A stretch of 64,000 bases of DNA from Clostridiales bacterium FE2011 (GCA_017569305.1 CP069418.1:2108001-2172000), one strand, 5' to 3'. Shown: positions 7,860 through 16,703, numbered from the stretch's first letter. Translations and numbers: made by a program. The notes: generated from the letters alone by a model not told the origin.

Positions 7860-10163
7860 ATGGAACGTAAAACCGGACGTAAACTTCTGACTCTGCTGAT
7901 CAGCATCCTGCTGGTATGCGGCATTTGTTTTGCTGCATATGCGGAGGATACCACGGACAGCGATTTTATTATCAAAGGGAAGACCCTAGTGAAATACACC
8001 GGCATGGGCGGCGAAGTGACCGTGCCGGAAGGCATTGAAGTACTGGGTGATGAAGCATTCCAGGAAACCGCTATTACAAAGATAAACCTGCCCGAGACCG
8101 TGAAGGAGATCGGCCATCATTGCTTTTATGCCTGTAACAGCCTGAAGGAGATCACCCTGCCGGCTTCCCTGGAAGGACTGGAGGATAAAGTGCAGGCCTT
8201 TGGGGCCAACAGCGCCCTTGAGGCGTTCAGCGTGGCGCCGGGAGGCCATTATATCGCGGTGGACGGCGTCCTGTTCACGGCGGACGGCAAAACCCTGGTC
8301 TGTTATCCGGACGGAAAGAAGGACAAGGAGTATTCCATTCCGGAAGGAACCGTAAAGCTGGCGGAAACGTCATTCGGCGATCCCCTCCTGGAAGTACTCA
8401 ATATCCCTTCCACATTGCGGAGTGTCGGCGGAGACTATGTTAGCTTTGTGGGGCTTCCGTGCCTGCGGGAAATCAACGTGGATCCCGGGAATAAAGTGTT
8501 CCGTTCCGTGGACGGCGTTCTGTATACCTCCGATACCCTGATGTGCTATCCCAACGTAAAGGAAGGAAGGGAGCTGAAGGCGGACGATTTCCCCGCAGGG
8601 CTGAAACGGATTGCCCATAACTCCTTCTGGGGCAACCGGTATCTGGAAACGGTGGAATTTCCGGAAGGCCTGGAAGAGATGGGCGGGAAGCTTTTCCTCG
8701 GTGCTCACTCCCTGAAGACCGTTATCGTTCCTGCCTCTGTGAAATATATCAGTTATTATTCCTTTGCTTTCTGCAGGCAGCTGGAAAAAGTCACCATCCT
8801 GAATCCGGATATCCAGCCGGAAGATATCAGGGTCGATGATCCGAAAACACATAATATTTTCTGGGATGCAAACCCGGACGCGGTCCTGTGCGGATACGCG
8901 GGCGGCGGGCTGCAGGCCTATGCCAAAAAGTGCGGCCTGAATTTTGAAGCCCTGAATCCTGAACTGGAAATTGTGGATGAAATCGAGACGGAATCCGCGG
9001 CGGAAACCGTGGAGGAGACGGTGCGGGACATTCCTGAGACCGTGACCGAACCCGCGAAAACCAATGAGGATGATTTTGTCATCCAGGGAAAGACCCTGGT
9101 GAAATACAACGGCATGGGCGGTGAAGTGACCGTGCCGGACGGCGTTGAAGTACTGGCCCAGTGGGCTTTCGAAAGTTCCTATGTGACGAAGGTGAACCTG
9201 CCCGAAACCCTGAAGGAAATTGAATGCTACTGCTTCTATGGATGCCGGGAACTGGAGGATATTACCCTGCCCGCCTCCCTGGAAAAGCTGGGGAACATGC
9301 AGGCCTTTGCCTATAACCACAGCCTCAAGGCAATCAACGTTGCGGAAGGCAATCCGTATTTTGTCTCTGTGGACGGAGTGTTGTTCAACAAAAACAAAAC
9401 GAAACTGCTGTACTATCCGGCCGGCAGGAACCAGGGCGGCGAGTATGCCATCCCGGAGGGCGTCACGGAGCTCGGCGGTTCCGCGATACAGGATACCGGC
9501 CTGACCGCGATTGAGCTTCCTTCCACGTTCGTGAAAATGTACTGCGGCAACGACTTTTCAGACAATCGTGGACTGACAGAAATCAGGGTCGCGAAGGGAA
9601 ATCCCGTTTTCCATTCTGTGGACGGCCTGCTCTTTGACAACTCCGGTACCCTGATCTGCTATCCGTCCGGCCTTACAAAGGAAACCCTGGGAGTAAATGA
9701 CTTCCCGGCGGAAATGAAGGCCATCGGCCCCTATGCCTTCCAGTTTGCCCAGCACCTGAAGAACATTGAGATCCCGGAAGGAATCAAAACGATCGAATGG
9801 ATGTGCTTCACCTTCTCGCCCTCCCTGCAGAGCGTGACGGTGCCGGCTTCCGTGAACTTCATTGCCGGATACGCCTTTGCGCACTGTGACAACCTGGAAA
9901 AGGTGACGATCCTGAACCCGGACGCGGTCATCATTACGGATGATGAACGGTTCTCCGACGACTACCGTGCGACAATGGATTTCAACATCATTGGCTATTC
10001 TCCCAACGCCGTCCTTTACGGCTATGAGAACAGCACCGCCCAGATATATGCCGCACAGCTGAAAGACGCCTTTGAGTCCCTCGGCGAAGCCCCCGCAAAG
10101 GATCCCAACGCCACCCCTGAACCCATCGCCGTTTCGGACTTCATGCCGGAATGCCAGAAGTAA
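7860..10163 (+). CDS. Secreted BspA-type leucine-rich repeat protein, internally duplicated
   Basis: 767 residues with a signal peptide (cleavage near CFAAYA/ED). The mature protein is two tandem homologous halves, about 34-395 and 400-767, each opening with DF(I/V)I(K/Q)GKTLVKY and GGEVTVP and built from LRR_5-type repeats of the form LPETVKEIG..CFYAC.SLKEITLPASL. A Glu/Thr-rich linker joins the halves. There is no LPxTG or membrane anchor, so it is probably released or non-covalently held. BspA-like proteins serve adhesion or surface recognition. The ATG at 7860 follows AAAGGA by 9 nt. Promoter and leader hairpin are listed separately. Confidence 0.9.
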   Translation: MERKTGRKLLTLLISILLVCGICFAAYAEDTTDSDFIIKGKTLVKYTGMGGEVTVPEGIEVLGDEAFQETAITKINLPETVKEIGHHCFYACNSLKEITLPASLEGLEDKVQAFGANSALEAFSVAPGGHYIAVDGVLFTADGKTLVCYPDGKKDKEYSIPEGTVKLAETSFGDPLLEVLNIPSTLRSVGGDYVSFVGLPCLREINVDPGNKVFRSVDGVLYTSDTLMCYPNVKEGRELKADDFPAGLKRIAHNSFWGNRYLETVEFPEGLEEMGGKLFLGAHSLKTVIVPASVKYISYYSFAFCRQLEKVTILNPDIQPEDIRVDDPKTHNIFWDANPDAVLCGYAGGGLQAYAKKCGLNFEALNPELEIVDEIETESAAETVEETVRDIPETVTEPAKTNEDDFVIQGKTLVKYNGMGGEVTVPDGVEVLAQWAFESSYVTKVNLPETLKEIECYCFYGCRELEDITLPASLEKLGNMQAFAYNHSLKAINVAEGNPYFVSVDGVLFNKNKTKLLYYPAGRNQGGEYAIPEGVTELGGSAIQDTGLTAIELPSTFVKMYCGNDFSDNRGLTEIRVAKGNPVFHSVDGLLFDNSGTLICYPSGLTKETLGVNDFPAEMKAIGPYAFQFAQHLKNIEIPEGIKTIEWMCFTFSPSLQSVTVPASVNFIAGYAFAHCDNLEKVTILNPDAVIITDDERFSDDYRATMDFNIIGYSPNAVLYGYENSTAQIYAAQLKDAFESLGEAPAKDPNATPEPIAVSDFMPECQK

Positions 10164-10177
10164 AAACCAATCCAATG

Positions 10178-10204
10178 AGCAGCCCAGCGATGGGCTGCTT
10201 TTCC
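10178..10204 (+). terminator. Rho-independent terminator
   Basis: AGCAGCCCA and TGGGCTGCT (10178-10186 and 10191-10199) form a 9-bp stem with a GCGA loop and a T tail, closing the leucine-rich repeat transcript. Confidence 0.85.
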
Positions 10205-10227
10205 TTTGGATTGCTACCCCTCACAAT

Positions 10228-10280
10228 TTACACAGTTGTTACACCGCTTGTGCTGATTTCATGATAGGATACTGATAAAG
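10228..10280 (+). promoter_or_regulatory. Promoter with 11-bp-spaced TTACAC direct repeat
   Basis: TTACAC at 10228-10233 and 10239-10244, followed by CCG, TTGTG and TGA at the same offsets as in the promoter at 954-1007. A weak -10 (TGATAA near 10273) sits at the conserved distance of about 35 nt. It lies in front of the permease-like gene at 10321. Confidence 0.5.
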
Positions 10281-10320
10281 GTTCAGGAAGCCACACAGAA
10301 CAGAATGAAGGGGTGCCGGT

Positions 10321-11829
10321 ATGGAAGACATGCAGGAGAACACAACAGGAATCGTCCCGGAGGAACAGGAAAACACAGCAGCTGCCGCAGAGGCGGCAGA
10401 AAACAAGACCAGGCCCTGGTATAAGCTGCCGATAATTACCATTCCGGCCATCATCGCCCTGCTGGTGATGGTGTATCTCTTCCTGAAAACAGCCTATACT
10501 TCCATGCTGCGTTATAACGCTATAGACGGCATAAACAGCCCGTTTGTCGGGTTGAGGAACTATGGTGATATCAGGAGTGAATGGCTGGCAACCGCTGCGT
10601 TCAATACCATCGGGATCAGGCTGCTGCTCCTGCTGGCCTGCGGCGGACTGGCTGCCGCGATGTGCTGTGTGTACCGGAAGATAAAGACGCCGGGCAAATT
10701 GCTGACGGCAGCCTGCCTGTGGCTGATTCCCGTAGGACTTCCCGCGGCCATGATCGGTGCCCCGATAATAAAGGCGGTACCGGATCCCAGTGGGTTCACC
10801 TGCGCAATTGCTTATCTTATGGGCAGCGGCCTGCAGACGCTGGGCATCTTCTGCTTTGCCGCGGGGATATTCGCGTACCTGAAAAAGAATCCCTTCCACG
10901 GCCTGCTGGCGGCTGTGCTGGTCTGGCTGCTGAAGAATATCGGCATGAATGCCATGGATGCAGGTATCCACTCCAGGATTTCTGTTTCGCTGCTGACGGA
11001 TGACCGGGACTATTTAATGTACCTGAGCGGGGGGATTGCGCACAGTGCTGCGCTTTCGGTGGTCAAGACTGTGCTGCAGGTGACAATCGGCGTCATTGCG
11101 GTTGTTCTGCTGCGTAAAAAGACCCGGAGTGAAGGACTGCGGGAAAAGACAACCCGTCCGGAAATCATGATGATTCCGATAGCGGCAGTATGCCTGGCTG
11201 TGGCACATTTCCTTTATAAACCGGCAGCAGGGACGATAAGCAATAACGTGATGAATGCGCTTTCCTGCAGTCTGCTGAGTGCTCTGGGAGGAGCCGCAGC
11301 CGGCGGACTGATTGCCTGGAGTTTTGTATGCCTGCTGAAAGGAGCTTCGGATCATCTGTTCGGGATCGTCGCCCTGGTTCTTTCCGCGACAATGAGTTGT
11401 CTTCTGGAACAGTATCTGCTGTTCAGCAAGCTGCGAATGATAGATACGGTGTTTCCGCATGCGCTCACGGCGGCGTTTGACGAGCGGGTCATCCTGCTTG
11501 TTGTGATCCTGGCCTTTATCCTCCGGTTCAAAGAAAGCCCCCGCCGCGTCAGTCTGTTTCTTTCCCTGGCCCTGCTTGCCGGCGCCTGCACCTGGGGAAA
11601 AATATTGTCCAGCATATCCTATGACTATGGAAAAACACTTCGGGCCGGTATGCTGTTCTATAACAATGTCTGGAACAATTACATAGCAGAGGGGCCATAC
11701 GCATTAATCGAAGGATCCGGTTTGGACCCGAAACTGTTGCTGAACCTGGTCATGGCTGTTCCGCCCCTCCTCATGGGTACCGGCGCTGCTTTCCTGATGA
11801 AACGCGCCTTCACGGAACCAAAGGAATAA
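10321..11829 (+). CDS. Polytopic membrane protein, degenerate MalF-type permease
   Basis: 502 residues. A soluble, Glu/Ala-rich N-terminus (1-32) is followed by about ten hydrophobic segments. Residues about 74-110 (SPFVGLRNYGDI...FNTIGIRLLLLL) match the start signature of MalF/LplB-type ABC sugar permeases (FVGLxNY, NT), but no clear EAA loop for ATPase docking is visible and no binding protein or ATPase is nearby. It may be a permease-derived protein with another role. The start follows AAGGGGTG by 6 nt. The direct-repeat promoter upstream is shared in design with two other envelope genes. Confidence 0.7.
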   Translation: MEDMQENTTGIVPEEQENTAAAAEAAENKTRPWYKLPIITIPAIIALLVMVYLFLKTAYTSMLRYNAIDGINSPFVGLRNYGDIRSEWLATAAFNTIGIRLLLLLACGGLAAAMCCVYRKIKTPGKLLTAACLWLIPVGLPAAMIGAPIIKAVPDPSGFTCAIAYLMGSGLQTLGIFCFAAGIFAYLKKNPFHGLLAAVLVWLLKNIGMNAMDAGIHSRISVSLLTDDRDYLMYLSGGIAHSAALSVVKTVLQVTIGVIAVVLLRKKTRSEGLREKTTRPEIMMIPIAAVCLAVAHFLYKPAAGTISNNVMNALSCSLLSALGGAAAGGLIAWSFVCLLKGASDHLFGIVALVLSATMSCLLEQYLLFSKLRMIDTVFPHALTAAFDERVILLVVILAFILRFKESPRRVSLFLSLALLAGACTWGKILSSISYDYGKTLRAGMLFYNNVWNNYIAEGPYALIEGSGLDPKLLLNLVMAVPPLLMGTGAAFLMKRAFTEPKE

Positions 11830-11863
11830 CCCTTCGTTTTTACAATTCTTCACAATCTGCCGG

Positions 11864-11897
11864 GCGGCAGGAGCGTAACAGCTCCTGCCGCTTTTAC
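11864..11897 (+). terminator. Rho-independent terminator
   Basis: GCGGCAGGAGC (11864-11874) and GCTCCTGCCGC (11881-11891) make an 11-bp perfect stem followed by TTTTACTG, ending the permease-like gene. Confidence 0.85.
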
Positions 11898-11981
11898 TGA
11901 CGTTTCCTTTTGCTGTCGTTTACTGTTTAACAGTGATGTCTTCCGCATCCTATTCTTTTTCCTTTCGTACCGGGAAAAACC

Positions 11982-12046
11982 CTATAACAATTATGAATTA
12001 TAAATTGTGAATTATGAATTGAAAGAGGTTTTTACCTCTTTTTTGT
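11982..12046 (+). repeat. AATTATGA-type short repeats and terminator hairpin
   Basis: The stretch holds irregular repeats of ATTATGAATT/ATAAATTGTGAATT, then AAAGAGGT (12022-12029) and ACCTCTTT (12034-12041) forming an 8-bp stem with six T. The rest of the 11.9-12.15 kb gap shows nothing else definite. Confidence 0.5.
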
Positions 12047-12158
12047 CATTCCTGGCATACAAACCAGCCCAGAAGGAACAAAATCCCCCTTTCGTTCGTT
12101 CTATTGTCAGGTGCGGGGAAAAGAAAAAACCCATTGCCCGTATCTGAAGGAGGTAAAA

Positions 12159-13220
12159 ATGATTAGGAAAACCATGACCGTGTTACTGGCGATCTCCGTG
12201 ATCGTGCTTTCCATATCTGCCGCGTTCGCGGCAGACGGCGGAGTATTCGGCGAAGTGGCTGCCCGGGAAGGCGAGTACGCAGACAAACGCCTTTCCGTCC
12301 TGGACCAGATCGCGGAAAAGCCCGCTGCCTCCCAGACCCTGGAAGACGGCATTGCCGTGGAAGTGAACCAGGCCTACTACGAAGGCAGCCGCATTTTTGT
12401 CTCTTATAAAGTGGGTTCCAACGCTGACCTGATCCAGCTCAATGAGGGCGCTCCCGAAGAGACCCAATGGACCCATGAGGTGGAGAACTGGATTACAGGG
12501 GAAGCCCCTGCCATTGACCAGGCGGATTATATGAAGGAGCATGACTGGCTGAACGGCCAGGGCCAGCGCTGGCTGGAAGGCCCCTATGATGTGATAGAAG
12601 GCATCCTCCTGGAGGACGGCACCGAAACCCGTACCGTGGGCGGAATGGAAATCAAACAGAAGGACGGTTCCCTGATCGGCTGGCTGGAAGCAGTCATTCC
12701 GGAAGAGAAAGCAACGGACTCCCAGTCCTTTGCCATCTCCATCTCCTGCAACCATGCCATTAAGTTCCAGGATAATGCAAACTATAAAGAGAACTGGCAG
12801 GAAACTGAAAAAGCCAGCATTCCTTTTACCGCAGCCCGGAACAAGGACGCGGTAACCCTCCAGGGCACCCTGGAAACAGACACCTGGAAGGCAAAGGCAG
12901 CTGCCACCGCCGGCCAGGCGGATATGCAGGTGACCATCCGCCTGACTTCAGATGAACAGTCCAAAGCCCGGAACGACCTGGAAACCGGCTCCGGGGAAGT
13001 TTCCACCGACCTGATCATCTACTGGGACCTGTACAAGAACCACCAGCCCATGACTGACGTCTACGGTGAAAACCGGGTCTTCATGGACGGTGATGACATA
13101 GTCTACGAAATCACCTTCCCCCGCATGGATAACGTGAGTGCCCTGAGCCTCGTCCCCATGTACGCCCGCACCGGCGCCCATACCGATGAGGCCATAGTCA
13201 TAGAGACCAGCGGACAATAA
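12159..13220 (+). CDS. Secreted protein of unknown function
   Basis: 353 residues. A signal peptide ends near SISAAFA/ADGG. The mature part has no cysteines beyond one and consists of beta-rich sequence with stretches such as EVNQAYYEGSRIFVSYKVG and a C-terminal domain containing DLIIYWDLYKN and DGDDIVYEITFPRM. The opening of the mature part (AVEVNQAYYEGSRIFVSYKV) resembles extracellular regions of Clostridia anti-sigma-like proteins, but there is no transmembrane anchor. Start set by GAAGGAGGTAAAA directly before ATG; an upstream in-frame ATG at 12111 is unsupported. It is a single-gene transcript with its own terminator. Confidence 0.75.
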   Translation: MIRKTMTVLLAISVIVLSISAAFAADGGVFGEVAAREGEYADKRLSVLDQIAEKPAASQTLEDGIAVEVNQAYYEGSRIFVSYKVGSNADLIQLNEGAPEETQWTHEVENWITGEAPAIDQADYMKEHDWLNGQGQRWLEGPYDVIEGILLEDGTETRTVGGMEIKQKDGSLIGWLEAVIPEEKATDSQSFAISISCNHAIKFQDNANYKENWQETEKASIPFTAARNKDAVTLQGTLETDTWKAKAAATAGQADMQVTIRLTSDEQSKARNDLETGSGEVSTDLIIYWDLYKNHQPMTDVYGENRVFMDGDDIVYEITFPRMDNVSALSLVPMYARTGAHTDEAIVIETSGQ

Positions 13221-13290
13221 CCAGGAAAGGAGAGATAAGAAGAACCAACAAACAAAACCAACGGAACAAATAAGAATGAACCATCCCGGA

Positions 13291-13317
13291 GACAGGGCGG
13301 AAGCCCTGTCTTATTTT
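13291..13317 (+). terminator. Rho-independent terminator
   Basis: GACAGGGC and GCCCTGTC (13291-13298, 13303-13310) with a GGAA loop and TTATTTT tail, downstream of the secreted protein gene. Confidence 0.85.
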
Positions 13318-13330
13318 ATGTGGTTGCGAG

Positions 13331-13365
13331 AAAAACAAACCTCCGGTGATATACCGGAGGTTTGT
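13331..13365 (-). terminator. Rho-independent terminator
   Basis: On the minus strand a perfect 13-bp stem (13335-13347 with 13353-13365) is followed by a T run. It ends the convergent secreted-protein gene at 13388. Confidence 0.85.
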
Positions 13366-13387
13366 CATATAATTCAGTTCTGAATGA

Positions 13388-13933
13388 TTACTGTATTCTA
13401 TATCCGAAGGTGGTAAAATGCTTCGTGATATAACTATAAGATGAACTGGTATCAATGGTTTTCCATTCTGTGCTGTTAGCGCTTCTGCGTTGATGTTGGA
13501 TAGTGTGTTTCCACGTCCAGGTTGTCTTCTTTTTATAACCGAAGAAATCAACGTGCTGCTTGCGTCTGAGTGTAACAGAGAAAGAGGCTCGGTTTGCTGC
13601 TCTACTGTTGTAATCGGCTGGCTTACTATACAGATCGCCAACTGCAGCACGTGCGCCAAGACTTGTAGACCAGGATGAGTATCCATCAGAAAAATTTCTG
13701 GTTATCGTTTTGGAATTGGCAAAACTGTTTGTGTATGAGCTCAATCTGGCTGTACTTGTAGTAGTTGTGGAGGAAGTAATATATGTTGTATCAATAACGT
13801 ATCTGTATTCTTCCTGAGTTGTATCTGGCTCGATCCTTGATCCGGCGAATGAGCAAGACGGAAACATACAGGATGTTACAAGTAAGGCAAAGGTTAAGAG
13901 ACATACTGATAATTGTTTGAGCGCTTTTTTCAT
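13388..13933 (-). CDS. Small secreted Ser/Thr-rich protein
   Basis: 181 residues with an N-terminal signal peptide (MKKALKQLS then a hydrophobic run, cleavage near CSFA/GS; the two cysteines in LVTSCMFPSC leave a lipoprotein possible). The mature part begins SRIEPD and is rich in Thr, Ser and Tyr. Its C-terminus reads TWKHTIQHQRR..STEWKTI..SSYSY. The neighbouring gene at 14101 has the same signal peptide plus (R.EP) start and WKH.I..Q.....T.WK end, so the two are diverged paralogues. Function unknown. Confidence 0.75.
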   Translation of the reverse strand: MKKALKQLSVCLLTFALLVTSCMFPSCSFAGSRIEPDTTQEEYRYVIDTTYITSSTTTTSTARLSSYTNSFANSKTITRNFSDGYSSWSTSLGARAAVGDLYSKPADYNSRAANRASFSVTLRRKQHVDFFGYKKKTTWTWKHTIQHQRRSANSTEWKTIDTSSSYSYITKHFTTFGYRIQ

Positions 13934-14054
13934 GTTAAGTAAACTCCCTGTTAGTTTTGGCAGATGTATAATTAAATAACATCTGATCAGTAGGATGCTG
14001 CTCTGGTGAAAGAACTTTTTTGGGATTAATTAGTGAGTCAAATTCCGTAGATTC

Positions 14055-14081
14055 GGCATCCCCGGCAATACCGGGGATGCC
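14055..14081 (-). terminator. Hairpin downstream of secreted-protein gene
   Basis: GGCATCCCCGG and CCGGGGATGCC form a perfect 11-bp stem just after the stop of the gene at 14101, but there is no T run on the minus strand, so it may be a processed 3' end rather than a classic terminator. Confidence 0.4.
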
Positions 14082-14100
14082 GTTTGCTGCAAATTGATTA

Positions 14101-14658
14101 TTACTTCAAGGTTGTCCAGAGATGGGGATAAGTGTTCTTCTCGTAGCTATAGGTAGTGGAAGTGGCAGGAATAGAACAGTTTTTCCAGGTGGAGGTGCCG
14201 ATTTCCTTGTACTGACGGGTTATTACGTGCTTCCATTTTTTAGTTTTGGTATCCATGCGCTTGTAAGCGGTGATGGTCTGGCCGGGTTTGAGCTTGGTGT
14301 TGATGTCAATACCGGTTTCCTCGCCGCCGCCGATATTGCCGGACATCTGAGCAGATATATCGCTTTTCTTGGCACCGAGACCGATGGACAGGGAATAGGA
14401 CGTTGAGTACTTGTTATGGAAGTTGGCTGTCTGCGTCACACTGGTGCGGTTCTGATACTGATAAATGATGGAGGATGAACCGTGGGAGGTGGTTTCTCCC
14501 TGATAAGTGGTAACAATCTTGTTCCTGTAGGTGTACAGATCACTGCGCATCTGGACGGGCTCATATCTTGTGCCGGCAAAAGCAAAAGAAGGAAGCAGGC
14601 AGACGGTTAACAGGAGAACGACCATAAGAATGGATAGACGATTGATACTCTTTTTCAT
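14101..14658 (-). CDS. Small secreted protein, paralogue of the neighbour
   Basis: 185 residues. Signal peptide MKKSINRLS... with cleavage near SFAFA/GT. Mature start TRYEPVQMRSDLYTYRN; then a Ser/Thr/Tyr-rich body and a Gly-rich stretch (GNIGGGEETGID). The tail KWKHVITRQYKEIGTSTWKN aligns with the tail of the protein at 13388. The start is the ATG at 14658 with AAGGAG 11 nt upstream; a GTG four codons earlier overlaps that ribosome site. Not recognised; the pair could be secreted effectors or bacteriocin-like proteins, but nothing in the sequence proves it. Confidence 0.75.
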   Translation of the reverse strand: MKKSINRLSILMVVLLLTVCLLPSFAFAGTRYEPVQMRSDLYTYRNKIVTTYQGETTSHGSSSIIYQYQNRTSVTQTANFHNKYSTSYSLSIGLGAKKSDISAQMSGNIGGGEETGIDINTKLKPGQTITAYKRMDTKTKKWKHVITRQYKEIGTSTWKNCSIPATSTTYSYEKNTYPHLWTTLK

Positions 14659-14834
14659 TACGTAACACACTCCTTAATGCGAAAAATATGTAATTGTAGC
14701 GCGCTGAATACAGTATAAAATACTGACCTGAAAAATGCAACAAGTTGTACTAAACATACAGAAAATGTACAATTATGAAAATCGAAAGTTTTTTTCAAAT
14801 AGAAACATAGTATATAATACCGGAATTAACGAGG

Positions 14835-14995
14835 TAACCATTAATTCATGGATATCTGCTATAGGAAATCTCATCCTCATTGCCCTGTCCTTTTCCGGGA
14901 GTGTTCCCGTGAATTACATCCCATTGTTGTATACAATGGGTGTAACGGATTGCAAAAAGTACACATCTAGTGTAAACTTTAAACATGTTCGTTGA
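14835..14995 (+). pseudogene. Possible decayed small membrane-peptide gene
   Basis: The frame reads NSWISAIGNLILIAL, which resembles LAWLTTVGNIILYAL in the 48-residue peptide encoded at 16704. A GAGGT site is followed by ATT where a start codon would be expected, and the hydrophobic part runs into unrelated sequence. A TATAAT lies just upstream (about 14814). Read as a broken paralogue; low confidence. Confidence 0.25.
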
Positions 14996-15063
14996 CAATC
15001 CAAACAGAGTTGTTTTTCCCCCGGGTACACCTGTACCCGCAATGAACATATCCTTATATCCGT

Positions 15064-15294
15064 GCAATAGTGCGAAACGCCATTACATACAATCCAAAGG
15101 AGAATTACCGATGAAAGTATTAGTGAAATCTTCCCGTGTGAACGAAGTCAAGCCGATGGCTATCTGTCTGCCCAAGTGCCCGATAAAGTCCGTACGCTGC
15201 CATTATCCCACGGTTGCCGGCCAGATGCCTCAAAAGGCTCCCGGCCGTAAACTTCCTACAGAAGACTAATTGAATGTGCGTTTCGCACTATTGC
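15064..15294. repeat. 17-bp inverted repeat flanking the peptide gene
   Basis: Positions 15064-15080 and 15278-15294 are perfect inverted copies of a 17-bp sequence (left arm GCAATAGTGCGAAACGC). They enclose the ribosome site and the whole 52-codon peptide gene. In RNA they could form a long closing stem; in DNA they could be sites of inversion. Confidence 0.7.
15111..15269 (+). CDS. Putative RiPP precursor peptide
   Basis: 52 residues with AAAGGAG 8 nt before the ATG. Basic and Val-rich leader-like N-terminus, then a segment with three cysteines (19, 23, 30) around ICLPKCPIKSVRCHYP and a Pro/Lys-rich tail. Directly followed (70 bp) by a radical SAM/SPASM protein, the usual arrangement of a ribosomally made, post-translationally modified peptide and its maturase. 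The N-terminus MKVLVKSSRVNEVKPM could be the recognition part. The chemical product is unknown. No peptidase or exporter is adjacent, so secretion is not explained. Confidence 0.7.
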   Translation: MKVLVKSSRVNEVKPMAICLPKCPIKSVRCHYPTVAGQMPQKAPGRKLPTED

Positions 15295-15339
15295 TCTTCT
15301 GTACCTTTTATTTTTATATACTGACTGGAGATTATTCCT

Positions 15340-16635
15340 ATGCTGAAGGCATCCAACTACAACTATTTCTACCCGGACGGGGAGGAATATATCGCGTACA
15401 ACAGCTTCCACAGCTCCCTTGTGCAGCTGACGAAGGAAGATTATCAGGAATACCTGGACGCAGTCGGAAAAGACCCCGGGGAAGAACCGTCCCCGGTGGT
15501 GACCGAACTGGTCAAAAACGGCTTCCTGGTTCCGGCGGACTGTAACGAGCTGGCCATTATCCGCAACCGGATGTATAAAAGCCGGTATAACACGGGATCG
15601 CTGGGCCTGACGATTGCCCCCACCACCTGCTGTAATTTCCGCTGCGTCTACTGTTATGAGGATAAAATCCACCGGGATATCATCATGGATAACAGCATCC
15701 AGCAGGCAGTCATAGAATATGTCCGGAAAGCGGCGGATAAAATCGACAGGATGCATGTGGCCTGGTACGGCGGGGAACCCCTGCTGGCTCTGAACATTGT
15801 GGAGAAAATGTCAGATGCCTTCATCGACATCTGCGAGAAGCACGGGGTGGAATACACCGCTTCCATTGTGACCAACGGCTACCTGCTGAACCGCAAAACC
15901 GCAAAGCTACTGGTGTCGAAGAAGATTAATGACTGCCAGATCACCATAGACGGAGACAGGGAGAATCACGACAAACGCAGGCCTCACTGTTCCGGTAAGG
16001 GCACCTACGATACCATCATCAAAAACATCATTGATATTGACGGGATCATTCCCCAGGTGACACTTCGGGTGAACACGGACCGTAATAATCCCGACGCGGT
16101 GAACAAAATTATCGATATTGTCAGGGAGCACAACCTGAAGAACTTCATTCCCTATGCTGCTCCTGTCCGTGACTATGACGGCAGCTACTGTGTGGGCGAA
16201 TGTTTCACCCAGAAGGGCTTCCTGGAATACGAGTACGATAACCTGATGAACATCGATGATCCTTATATGATCATGAATAAATACCCGGTCATCCGGGATA
16301 ACATCTGCTGCGCCGATACCCTGGGCGGTATGGTCATCAATGCGGACGGCAAGTTGTACAAGTGCTGGTCGGATATCGGCGTGGACAGCCTGAGCTACGG
16401 CAATATCAAGGGCGGCGACGTCAATGAAATGAACGAGATCCGCTACCTCATGGACGACCCCACCCGGGATCCCAAGTGCAGTGCCTGTAAGCTCCTTCCC
16501 GTCTGCATGGGTGGCTGCCCTCGTATGAGGAAGCTGGAATCCGGAGACAAGTGCATCTACTACGAAGACCTGAACGCAAAGTACATGAAGCACTTTGCCA
16601 GGCTTGCCCAGGTATACGATATGAATGCGGAATAA
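15340..16635 (+). CDS. Radical SAM/SPASM peptide maturase
   Basis: 431 residues. An N-terminal domain (about 1-85) fits the peptide-recognition role of such maturases. The radical SAM barrel starts at C98-x3-C102-x2-C105 (CNFRCVYC) and contains WYGGEPLL. The C-terminal SPASM region has the cysteine pattern expected for auxiliary iron-sulfur clusters (CC near 313, C in YKCWSD, then CSACKLLPVCMGGC). It would use S-adenosylmethionine to introduce a thioether, C-C or other bond into the neighbouring peptide. It follows the precursor gene in the same direction and likely shares its transcript. The exact family was not determined. Confidence 0.88.
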   Translation: MLKASNYNYFYPDGEEYIAYNSFHSSLVQLTKEDYQEYLDAVGKDPGEEPSPVVTELVKNGFLVPADCNELAIIRNRMYKSRYNTGSLGLTIAPTTCCNFRCVYCYEDKIHRDIIMDNSIQQAVIEYVRKAADKIDRMHVAWYGGEPLLALNIVEKMSDAFIDICEKHGVEYTASIVTNGYLLNRKTAKLLVSKKINDCQITIDGDRENHDKRRPHCSGKGTYDTIIKNIIDIDGIIPQVTLRVNTDRNNPDAVNKIIDIVREHNLKNFIPYAAPVRDYDGSYCVGECFTQKGFLEYEYDNLMNIDDPYMIMNKYPVIRDNICCADTLGGMVINADGKLYKCWSDIGVDSLSYGNIKGGDVNEMNEIRYLMDDPTRDPKCSACKLLPVCMGGCPRMRKLESGDKCIYYEDLNAKYMKHFARLAQVYDMNAE

Positions 16636-16703
16636 AATAAAGAGAAACAAAACAGCCCTCTGATTCGTTCTATTTACAAACCCGAAAGGGAGGGGGAATG
16701 CCT

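Noticed and set aside
14735..14834. N-terminal extension of the decayed peptide frame
   Set aside because: It contains a TATAAT promoter-like box and no ribosome site, so it is more likely promoter sequence.
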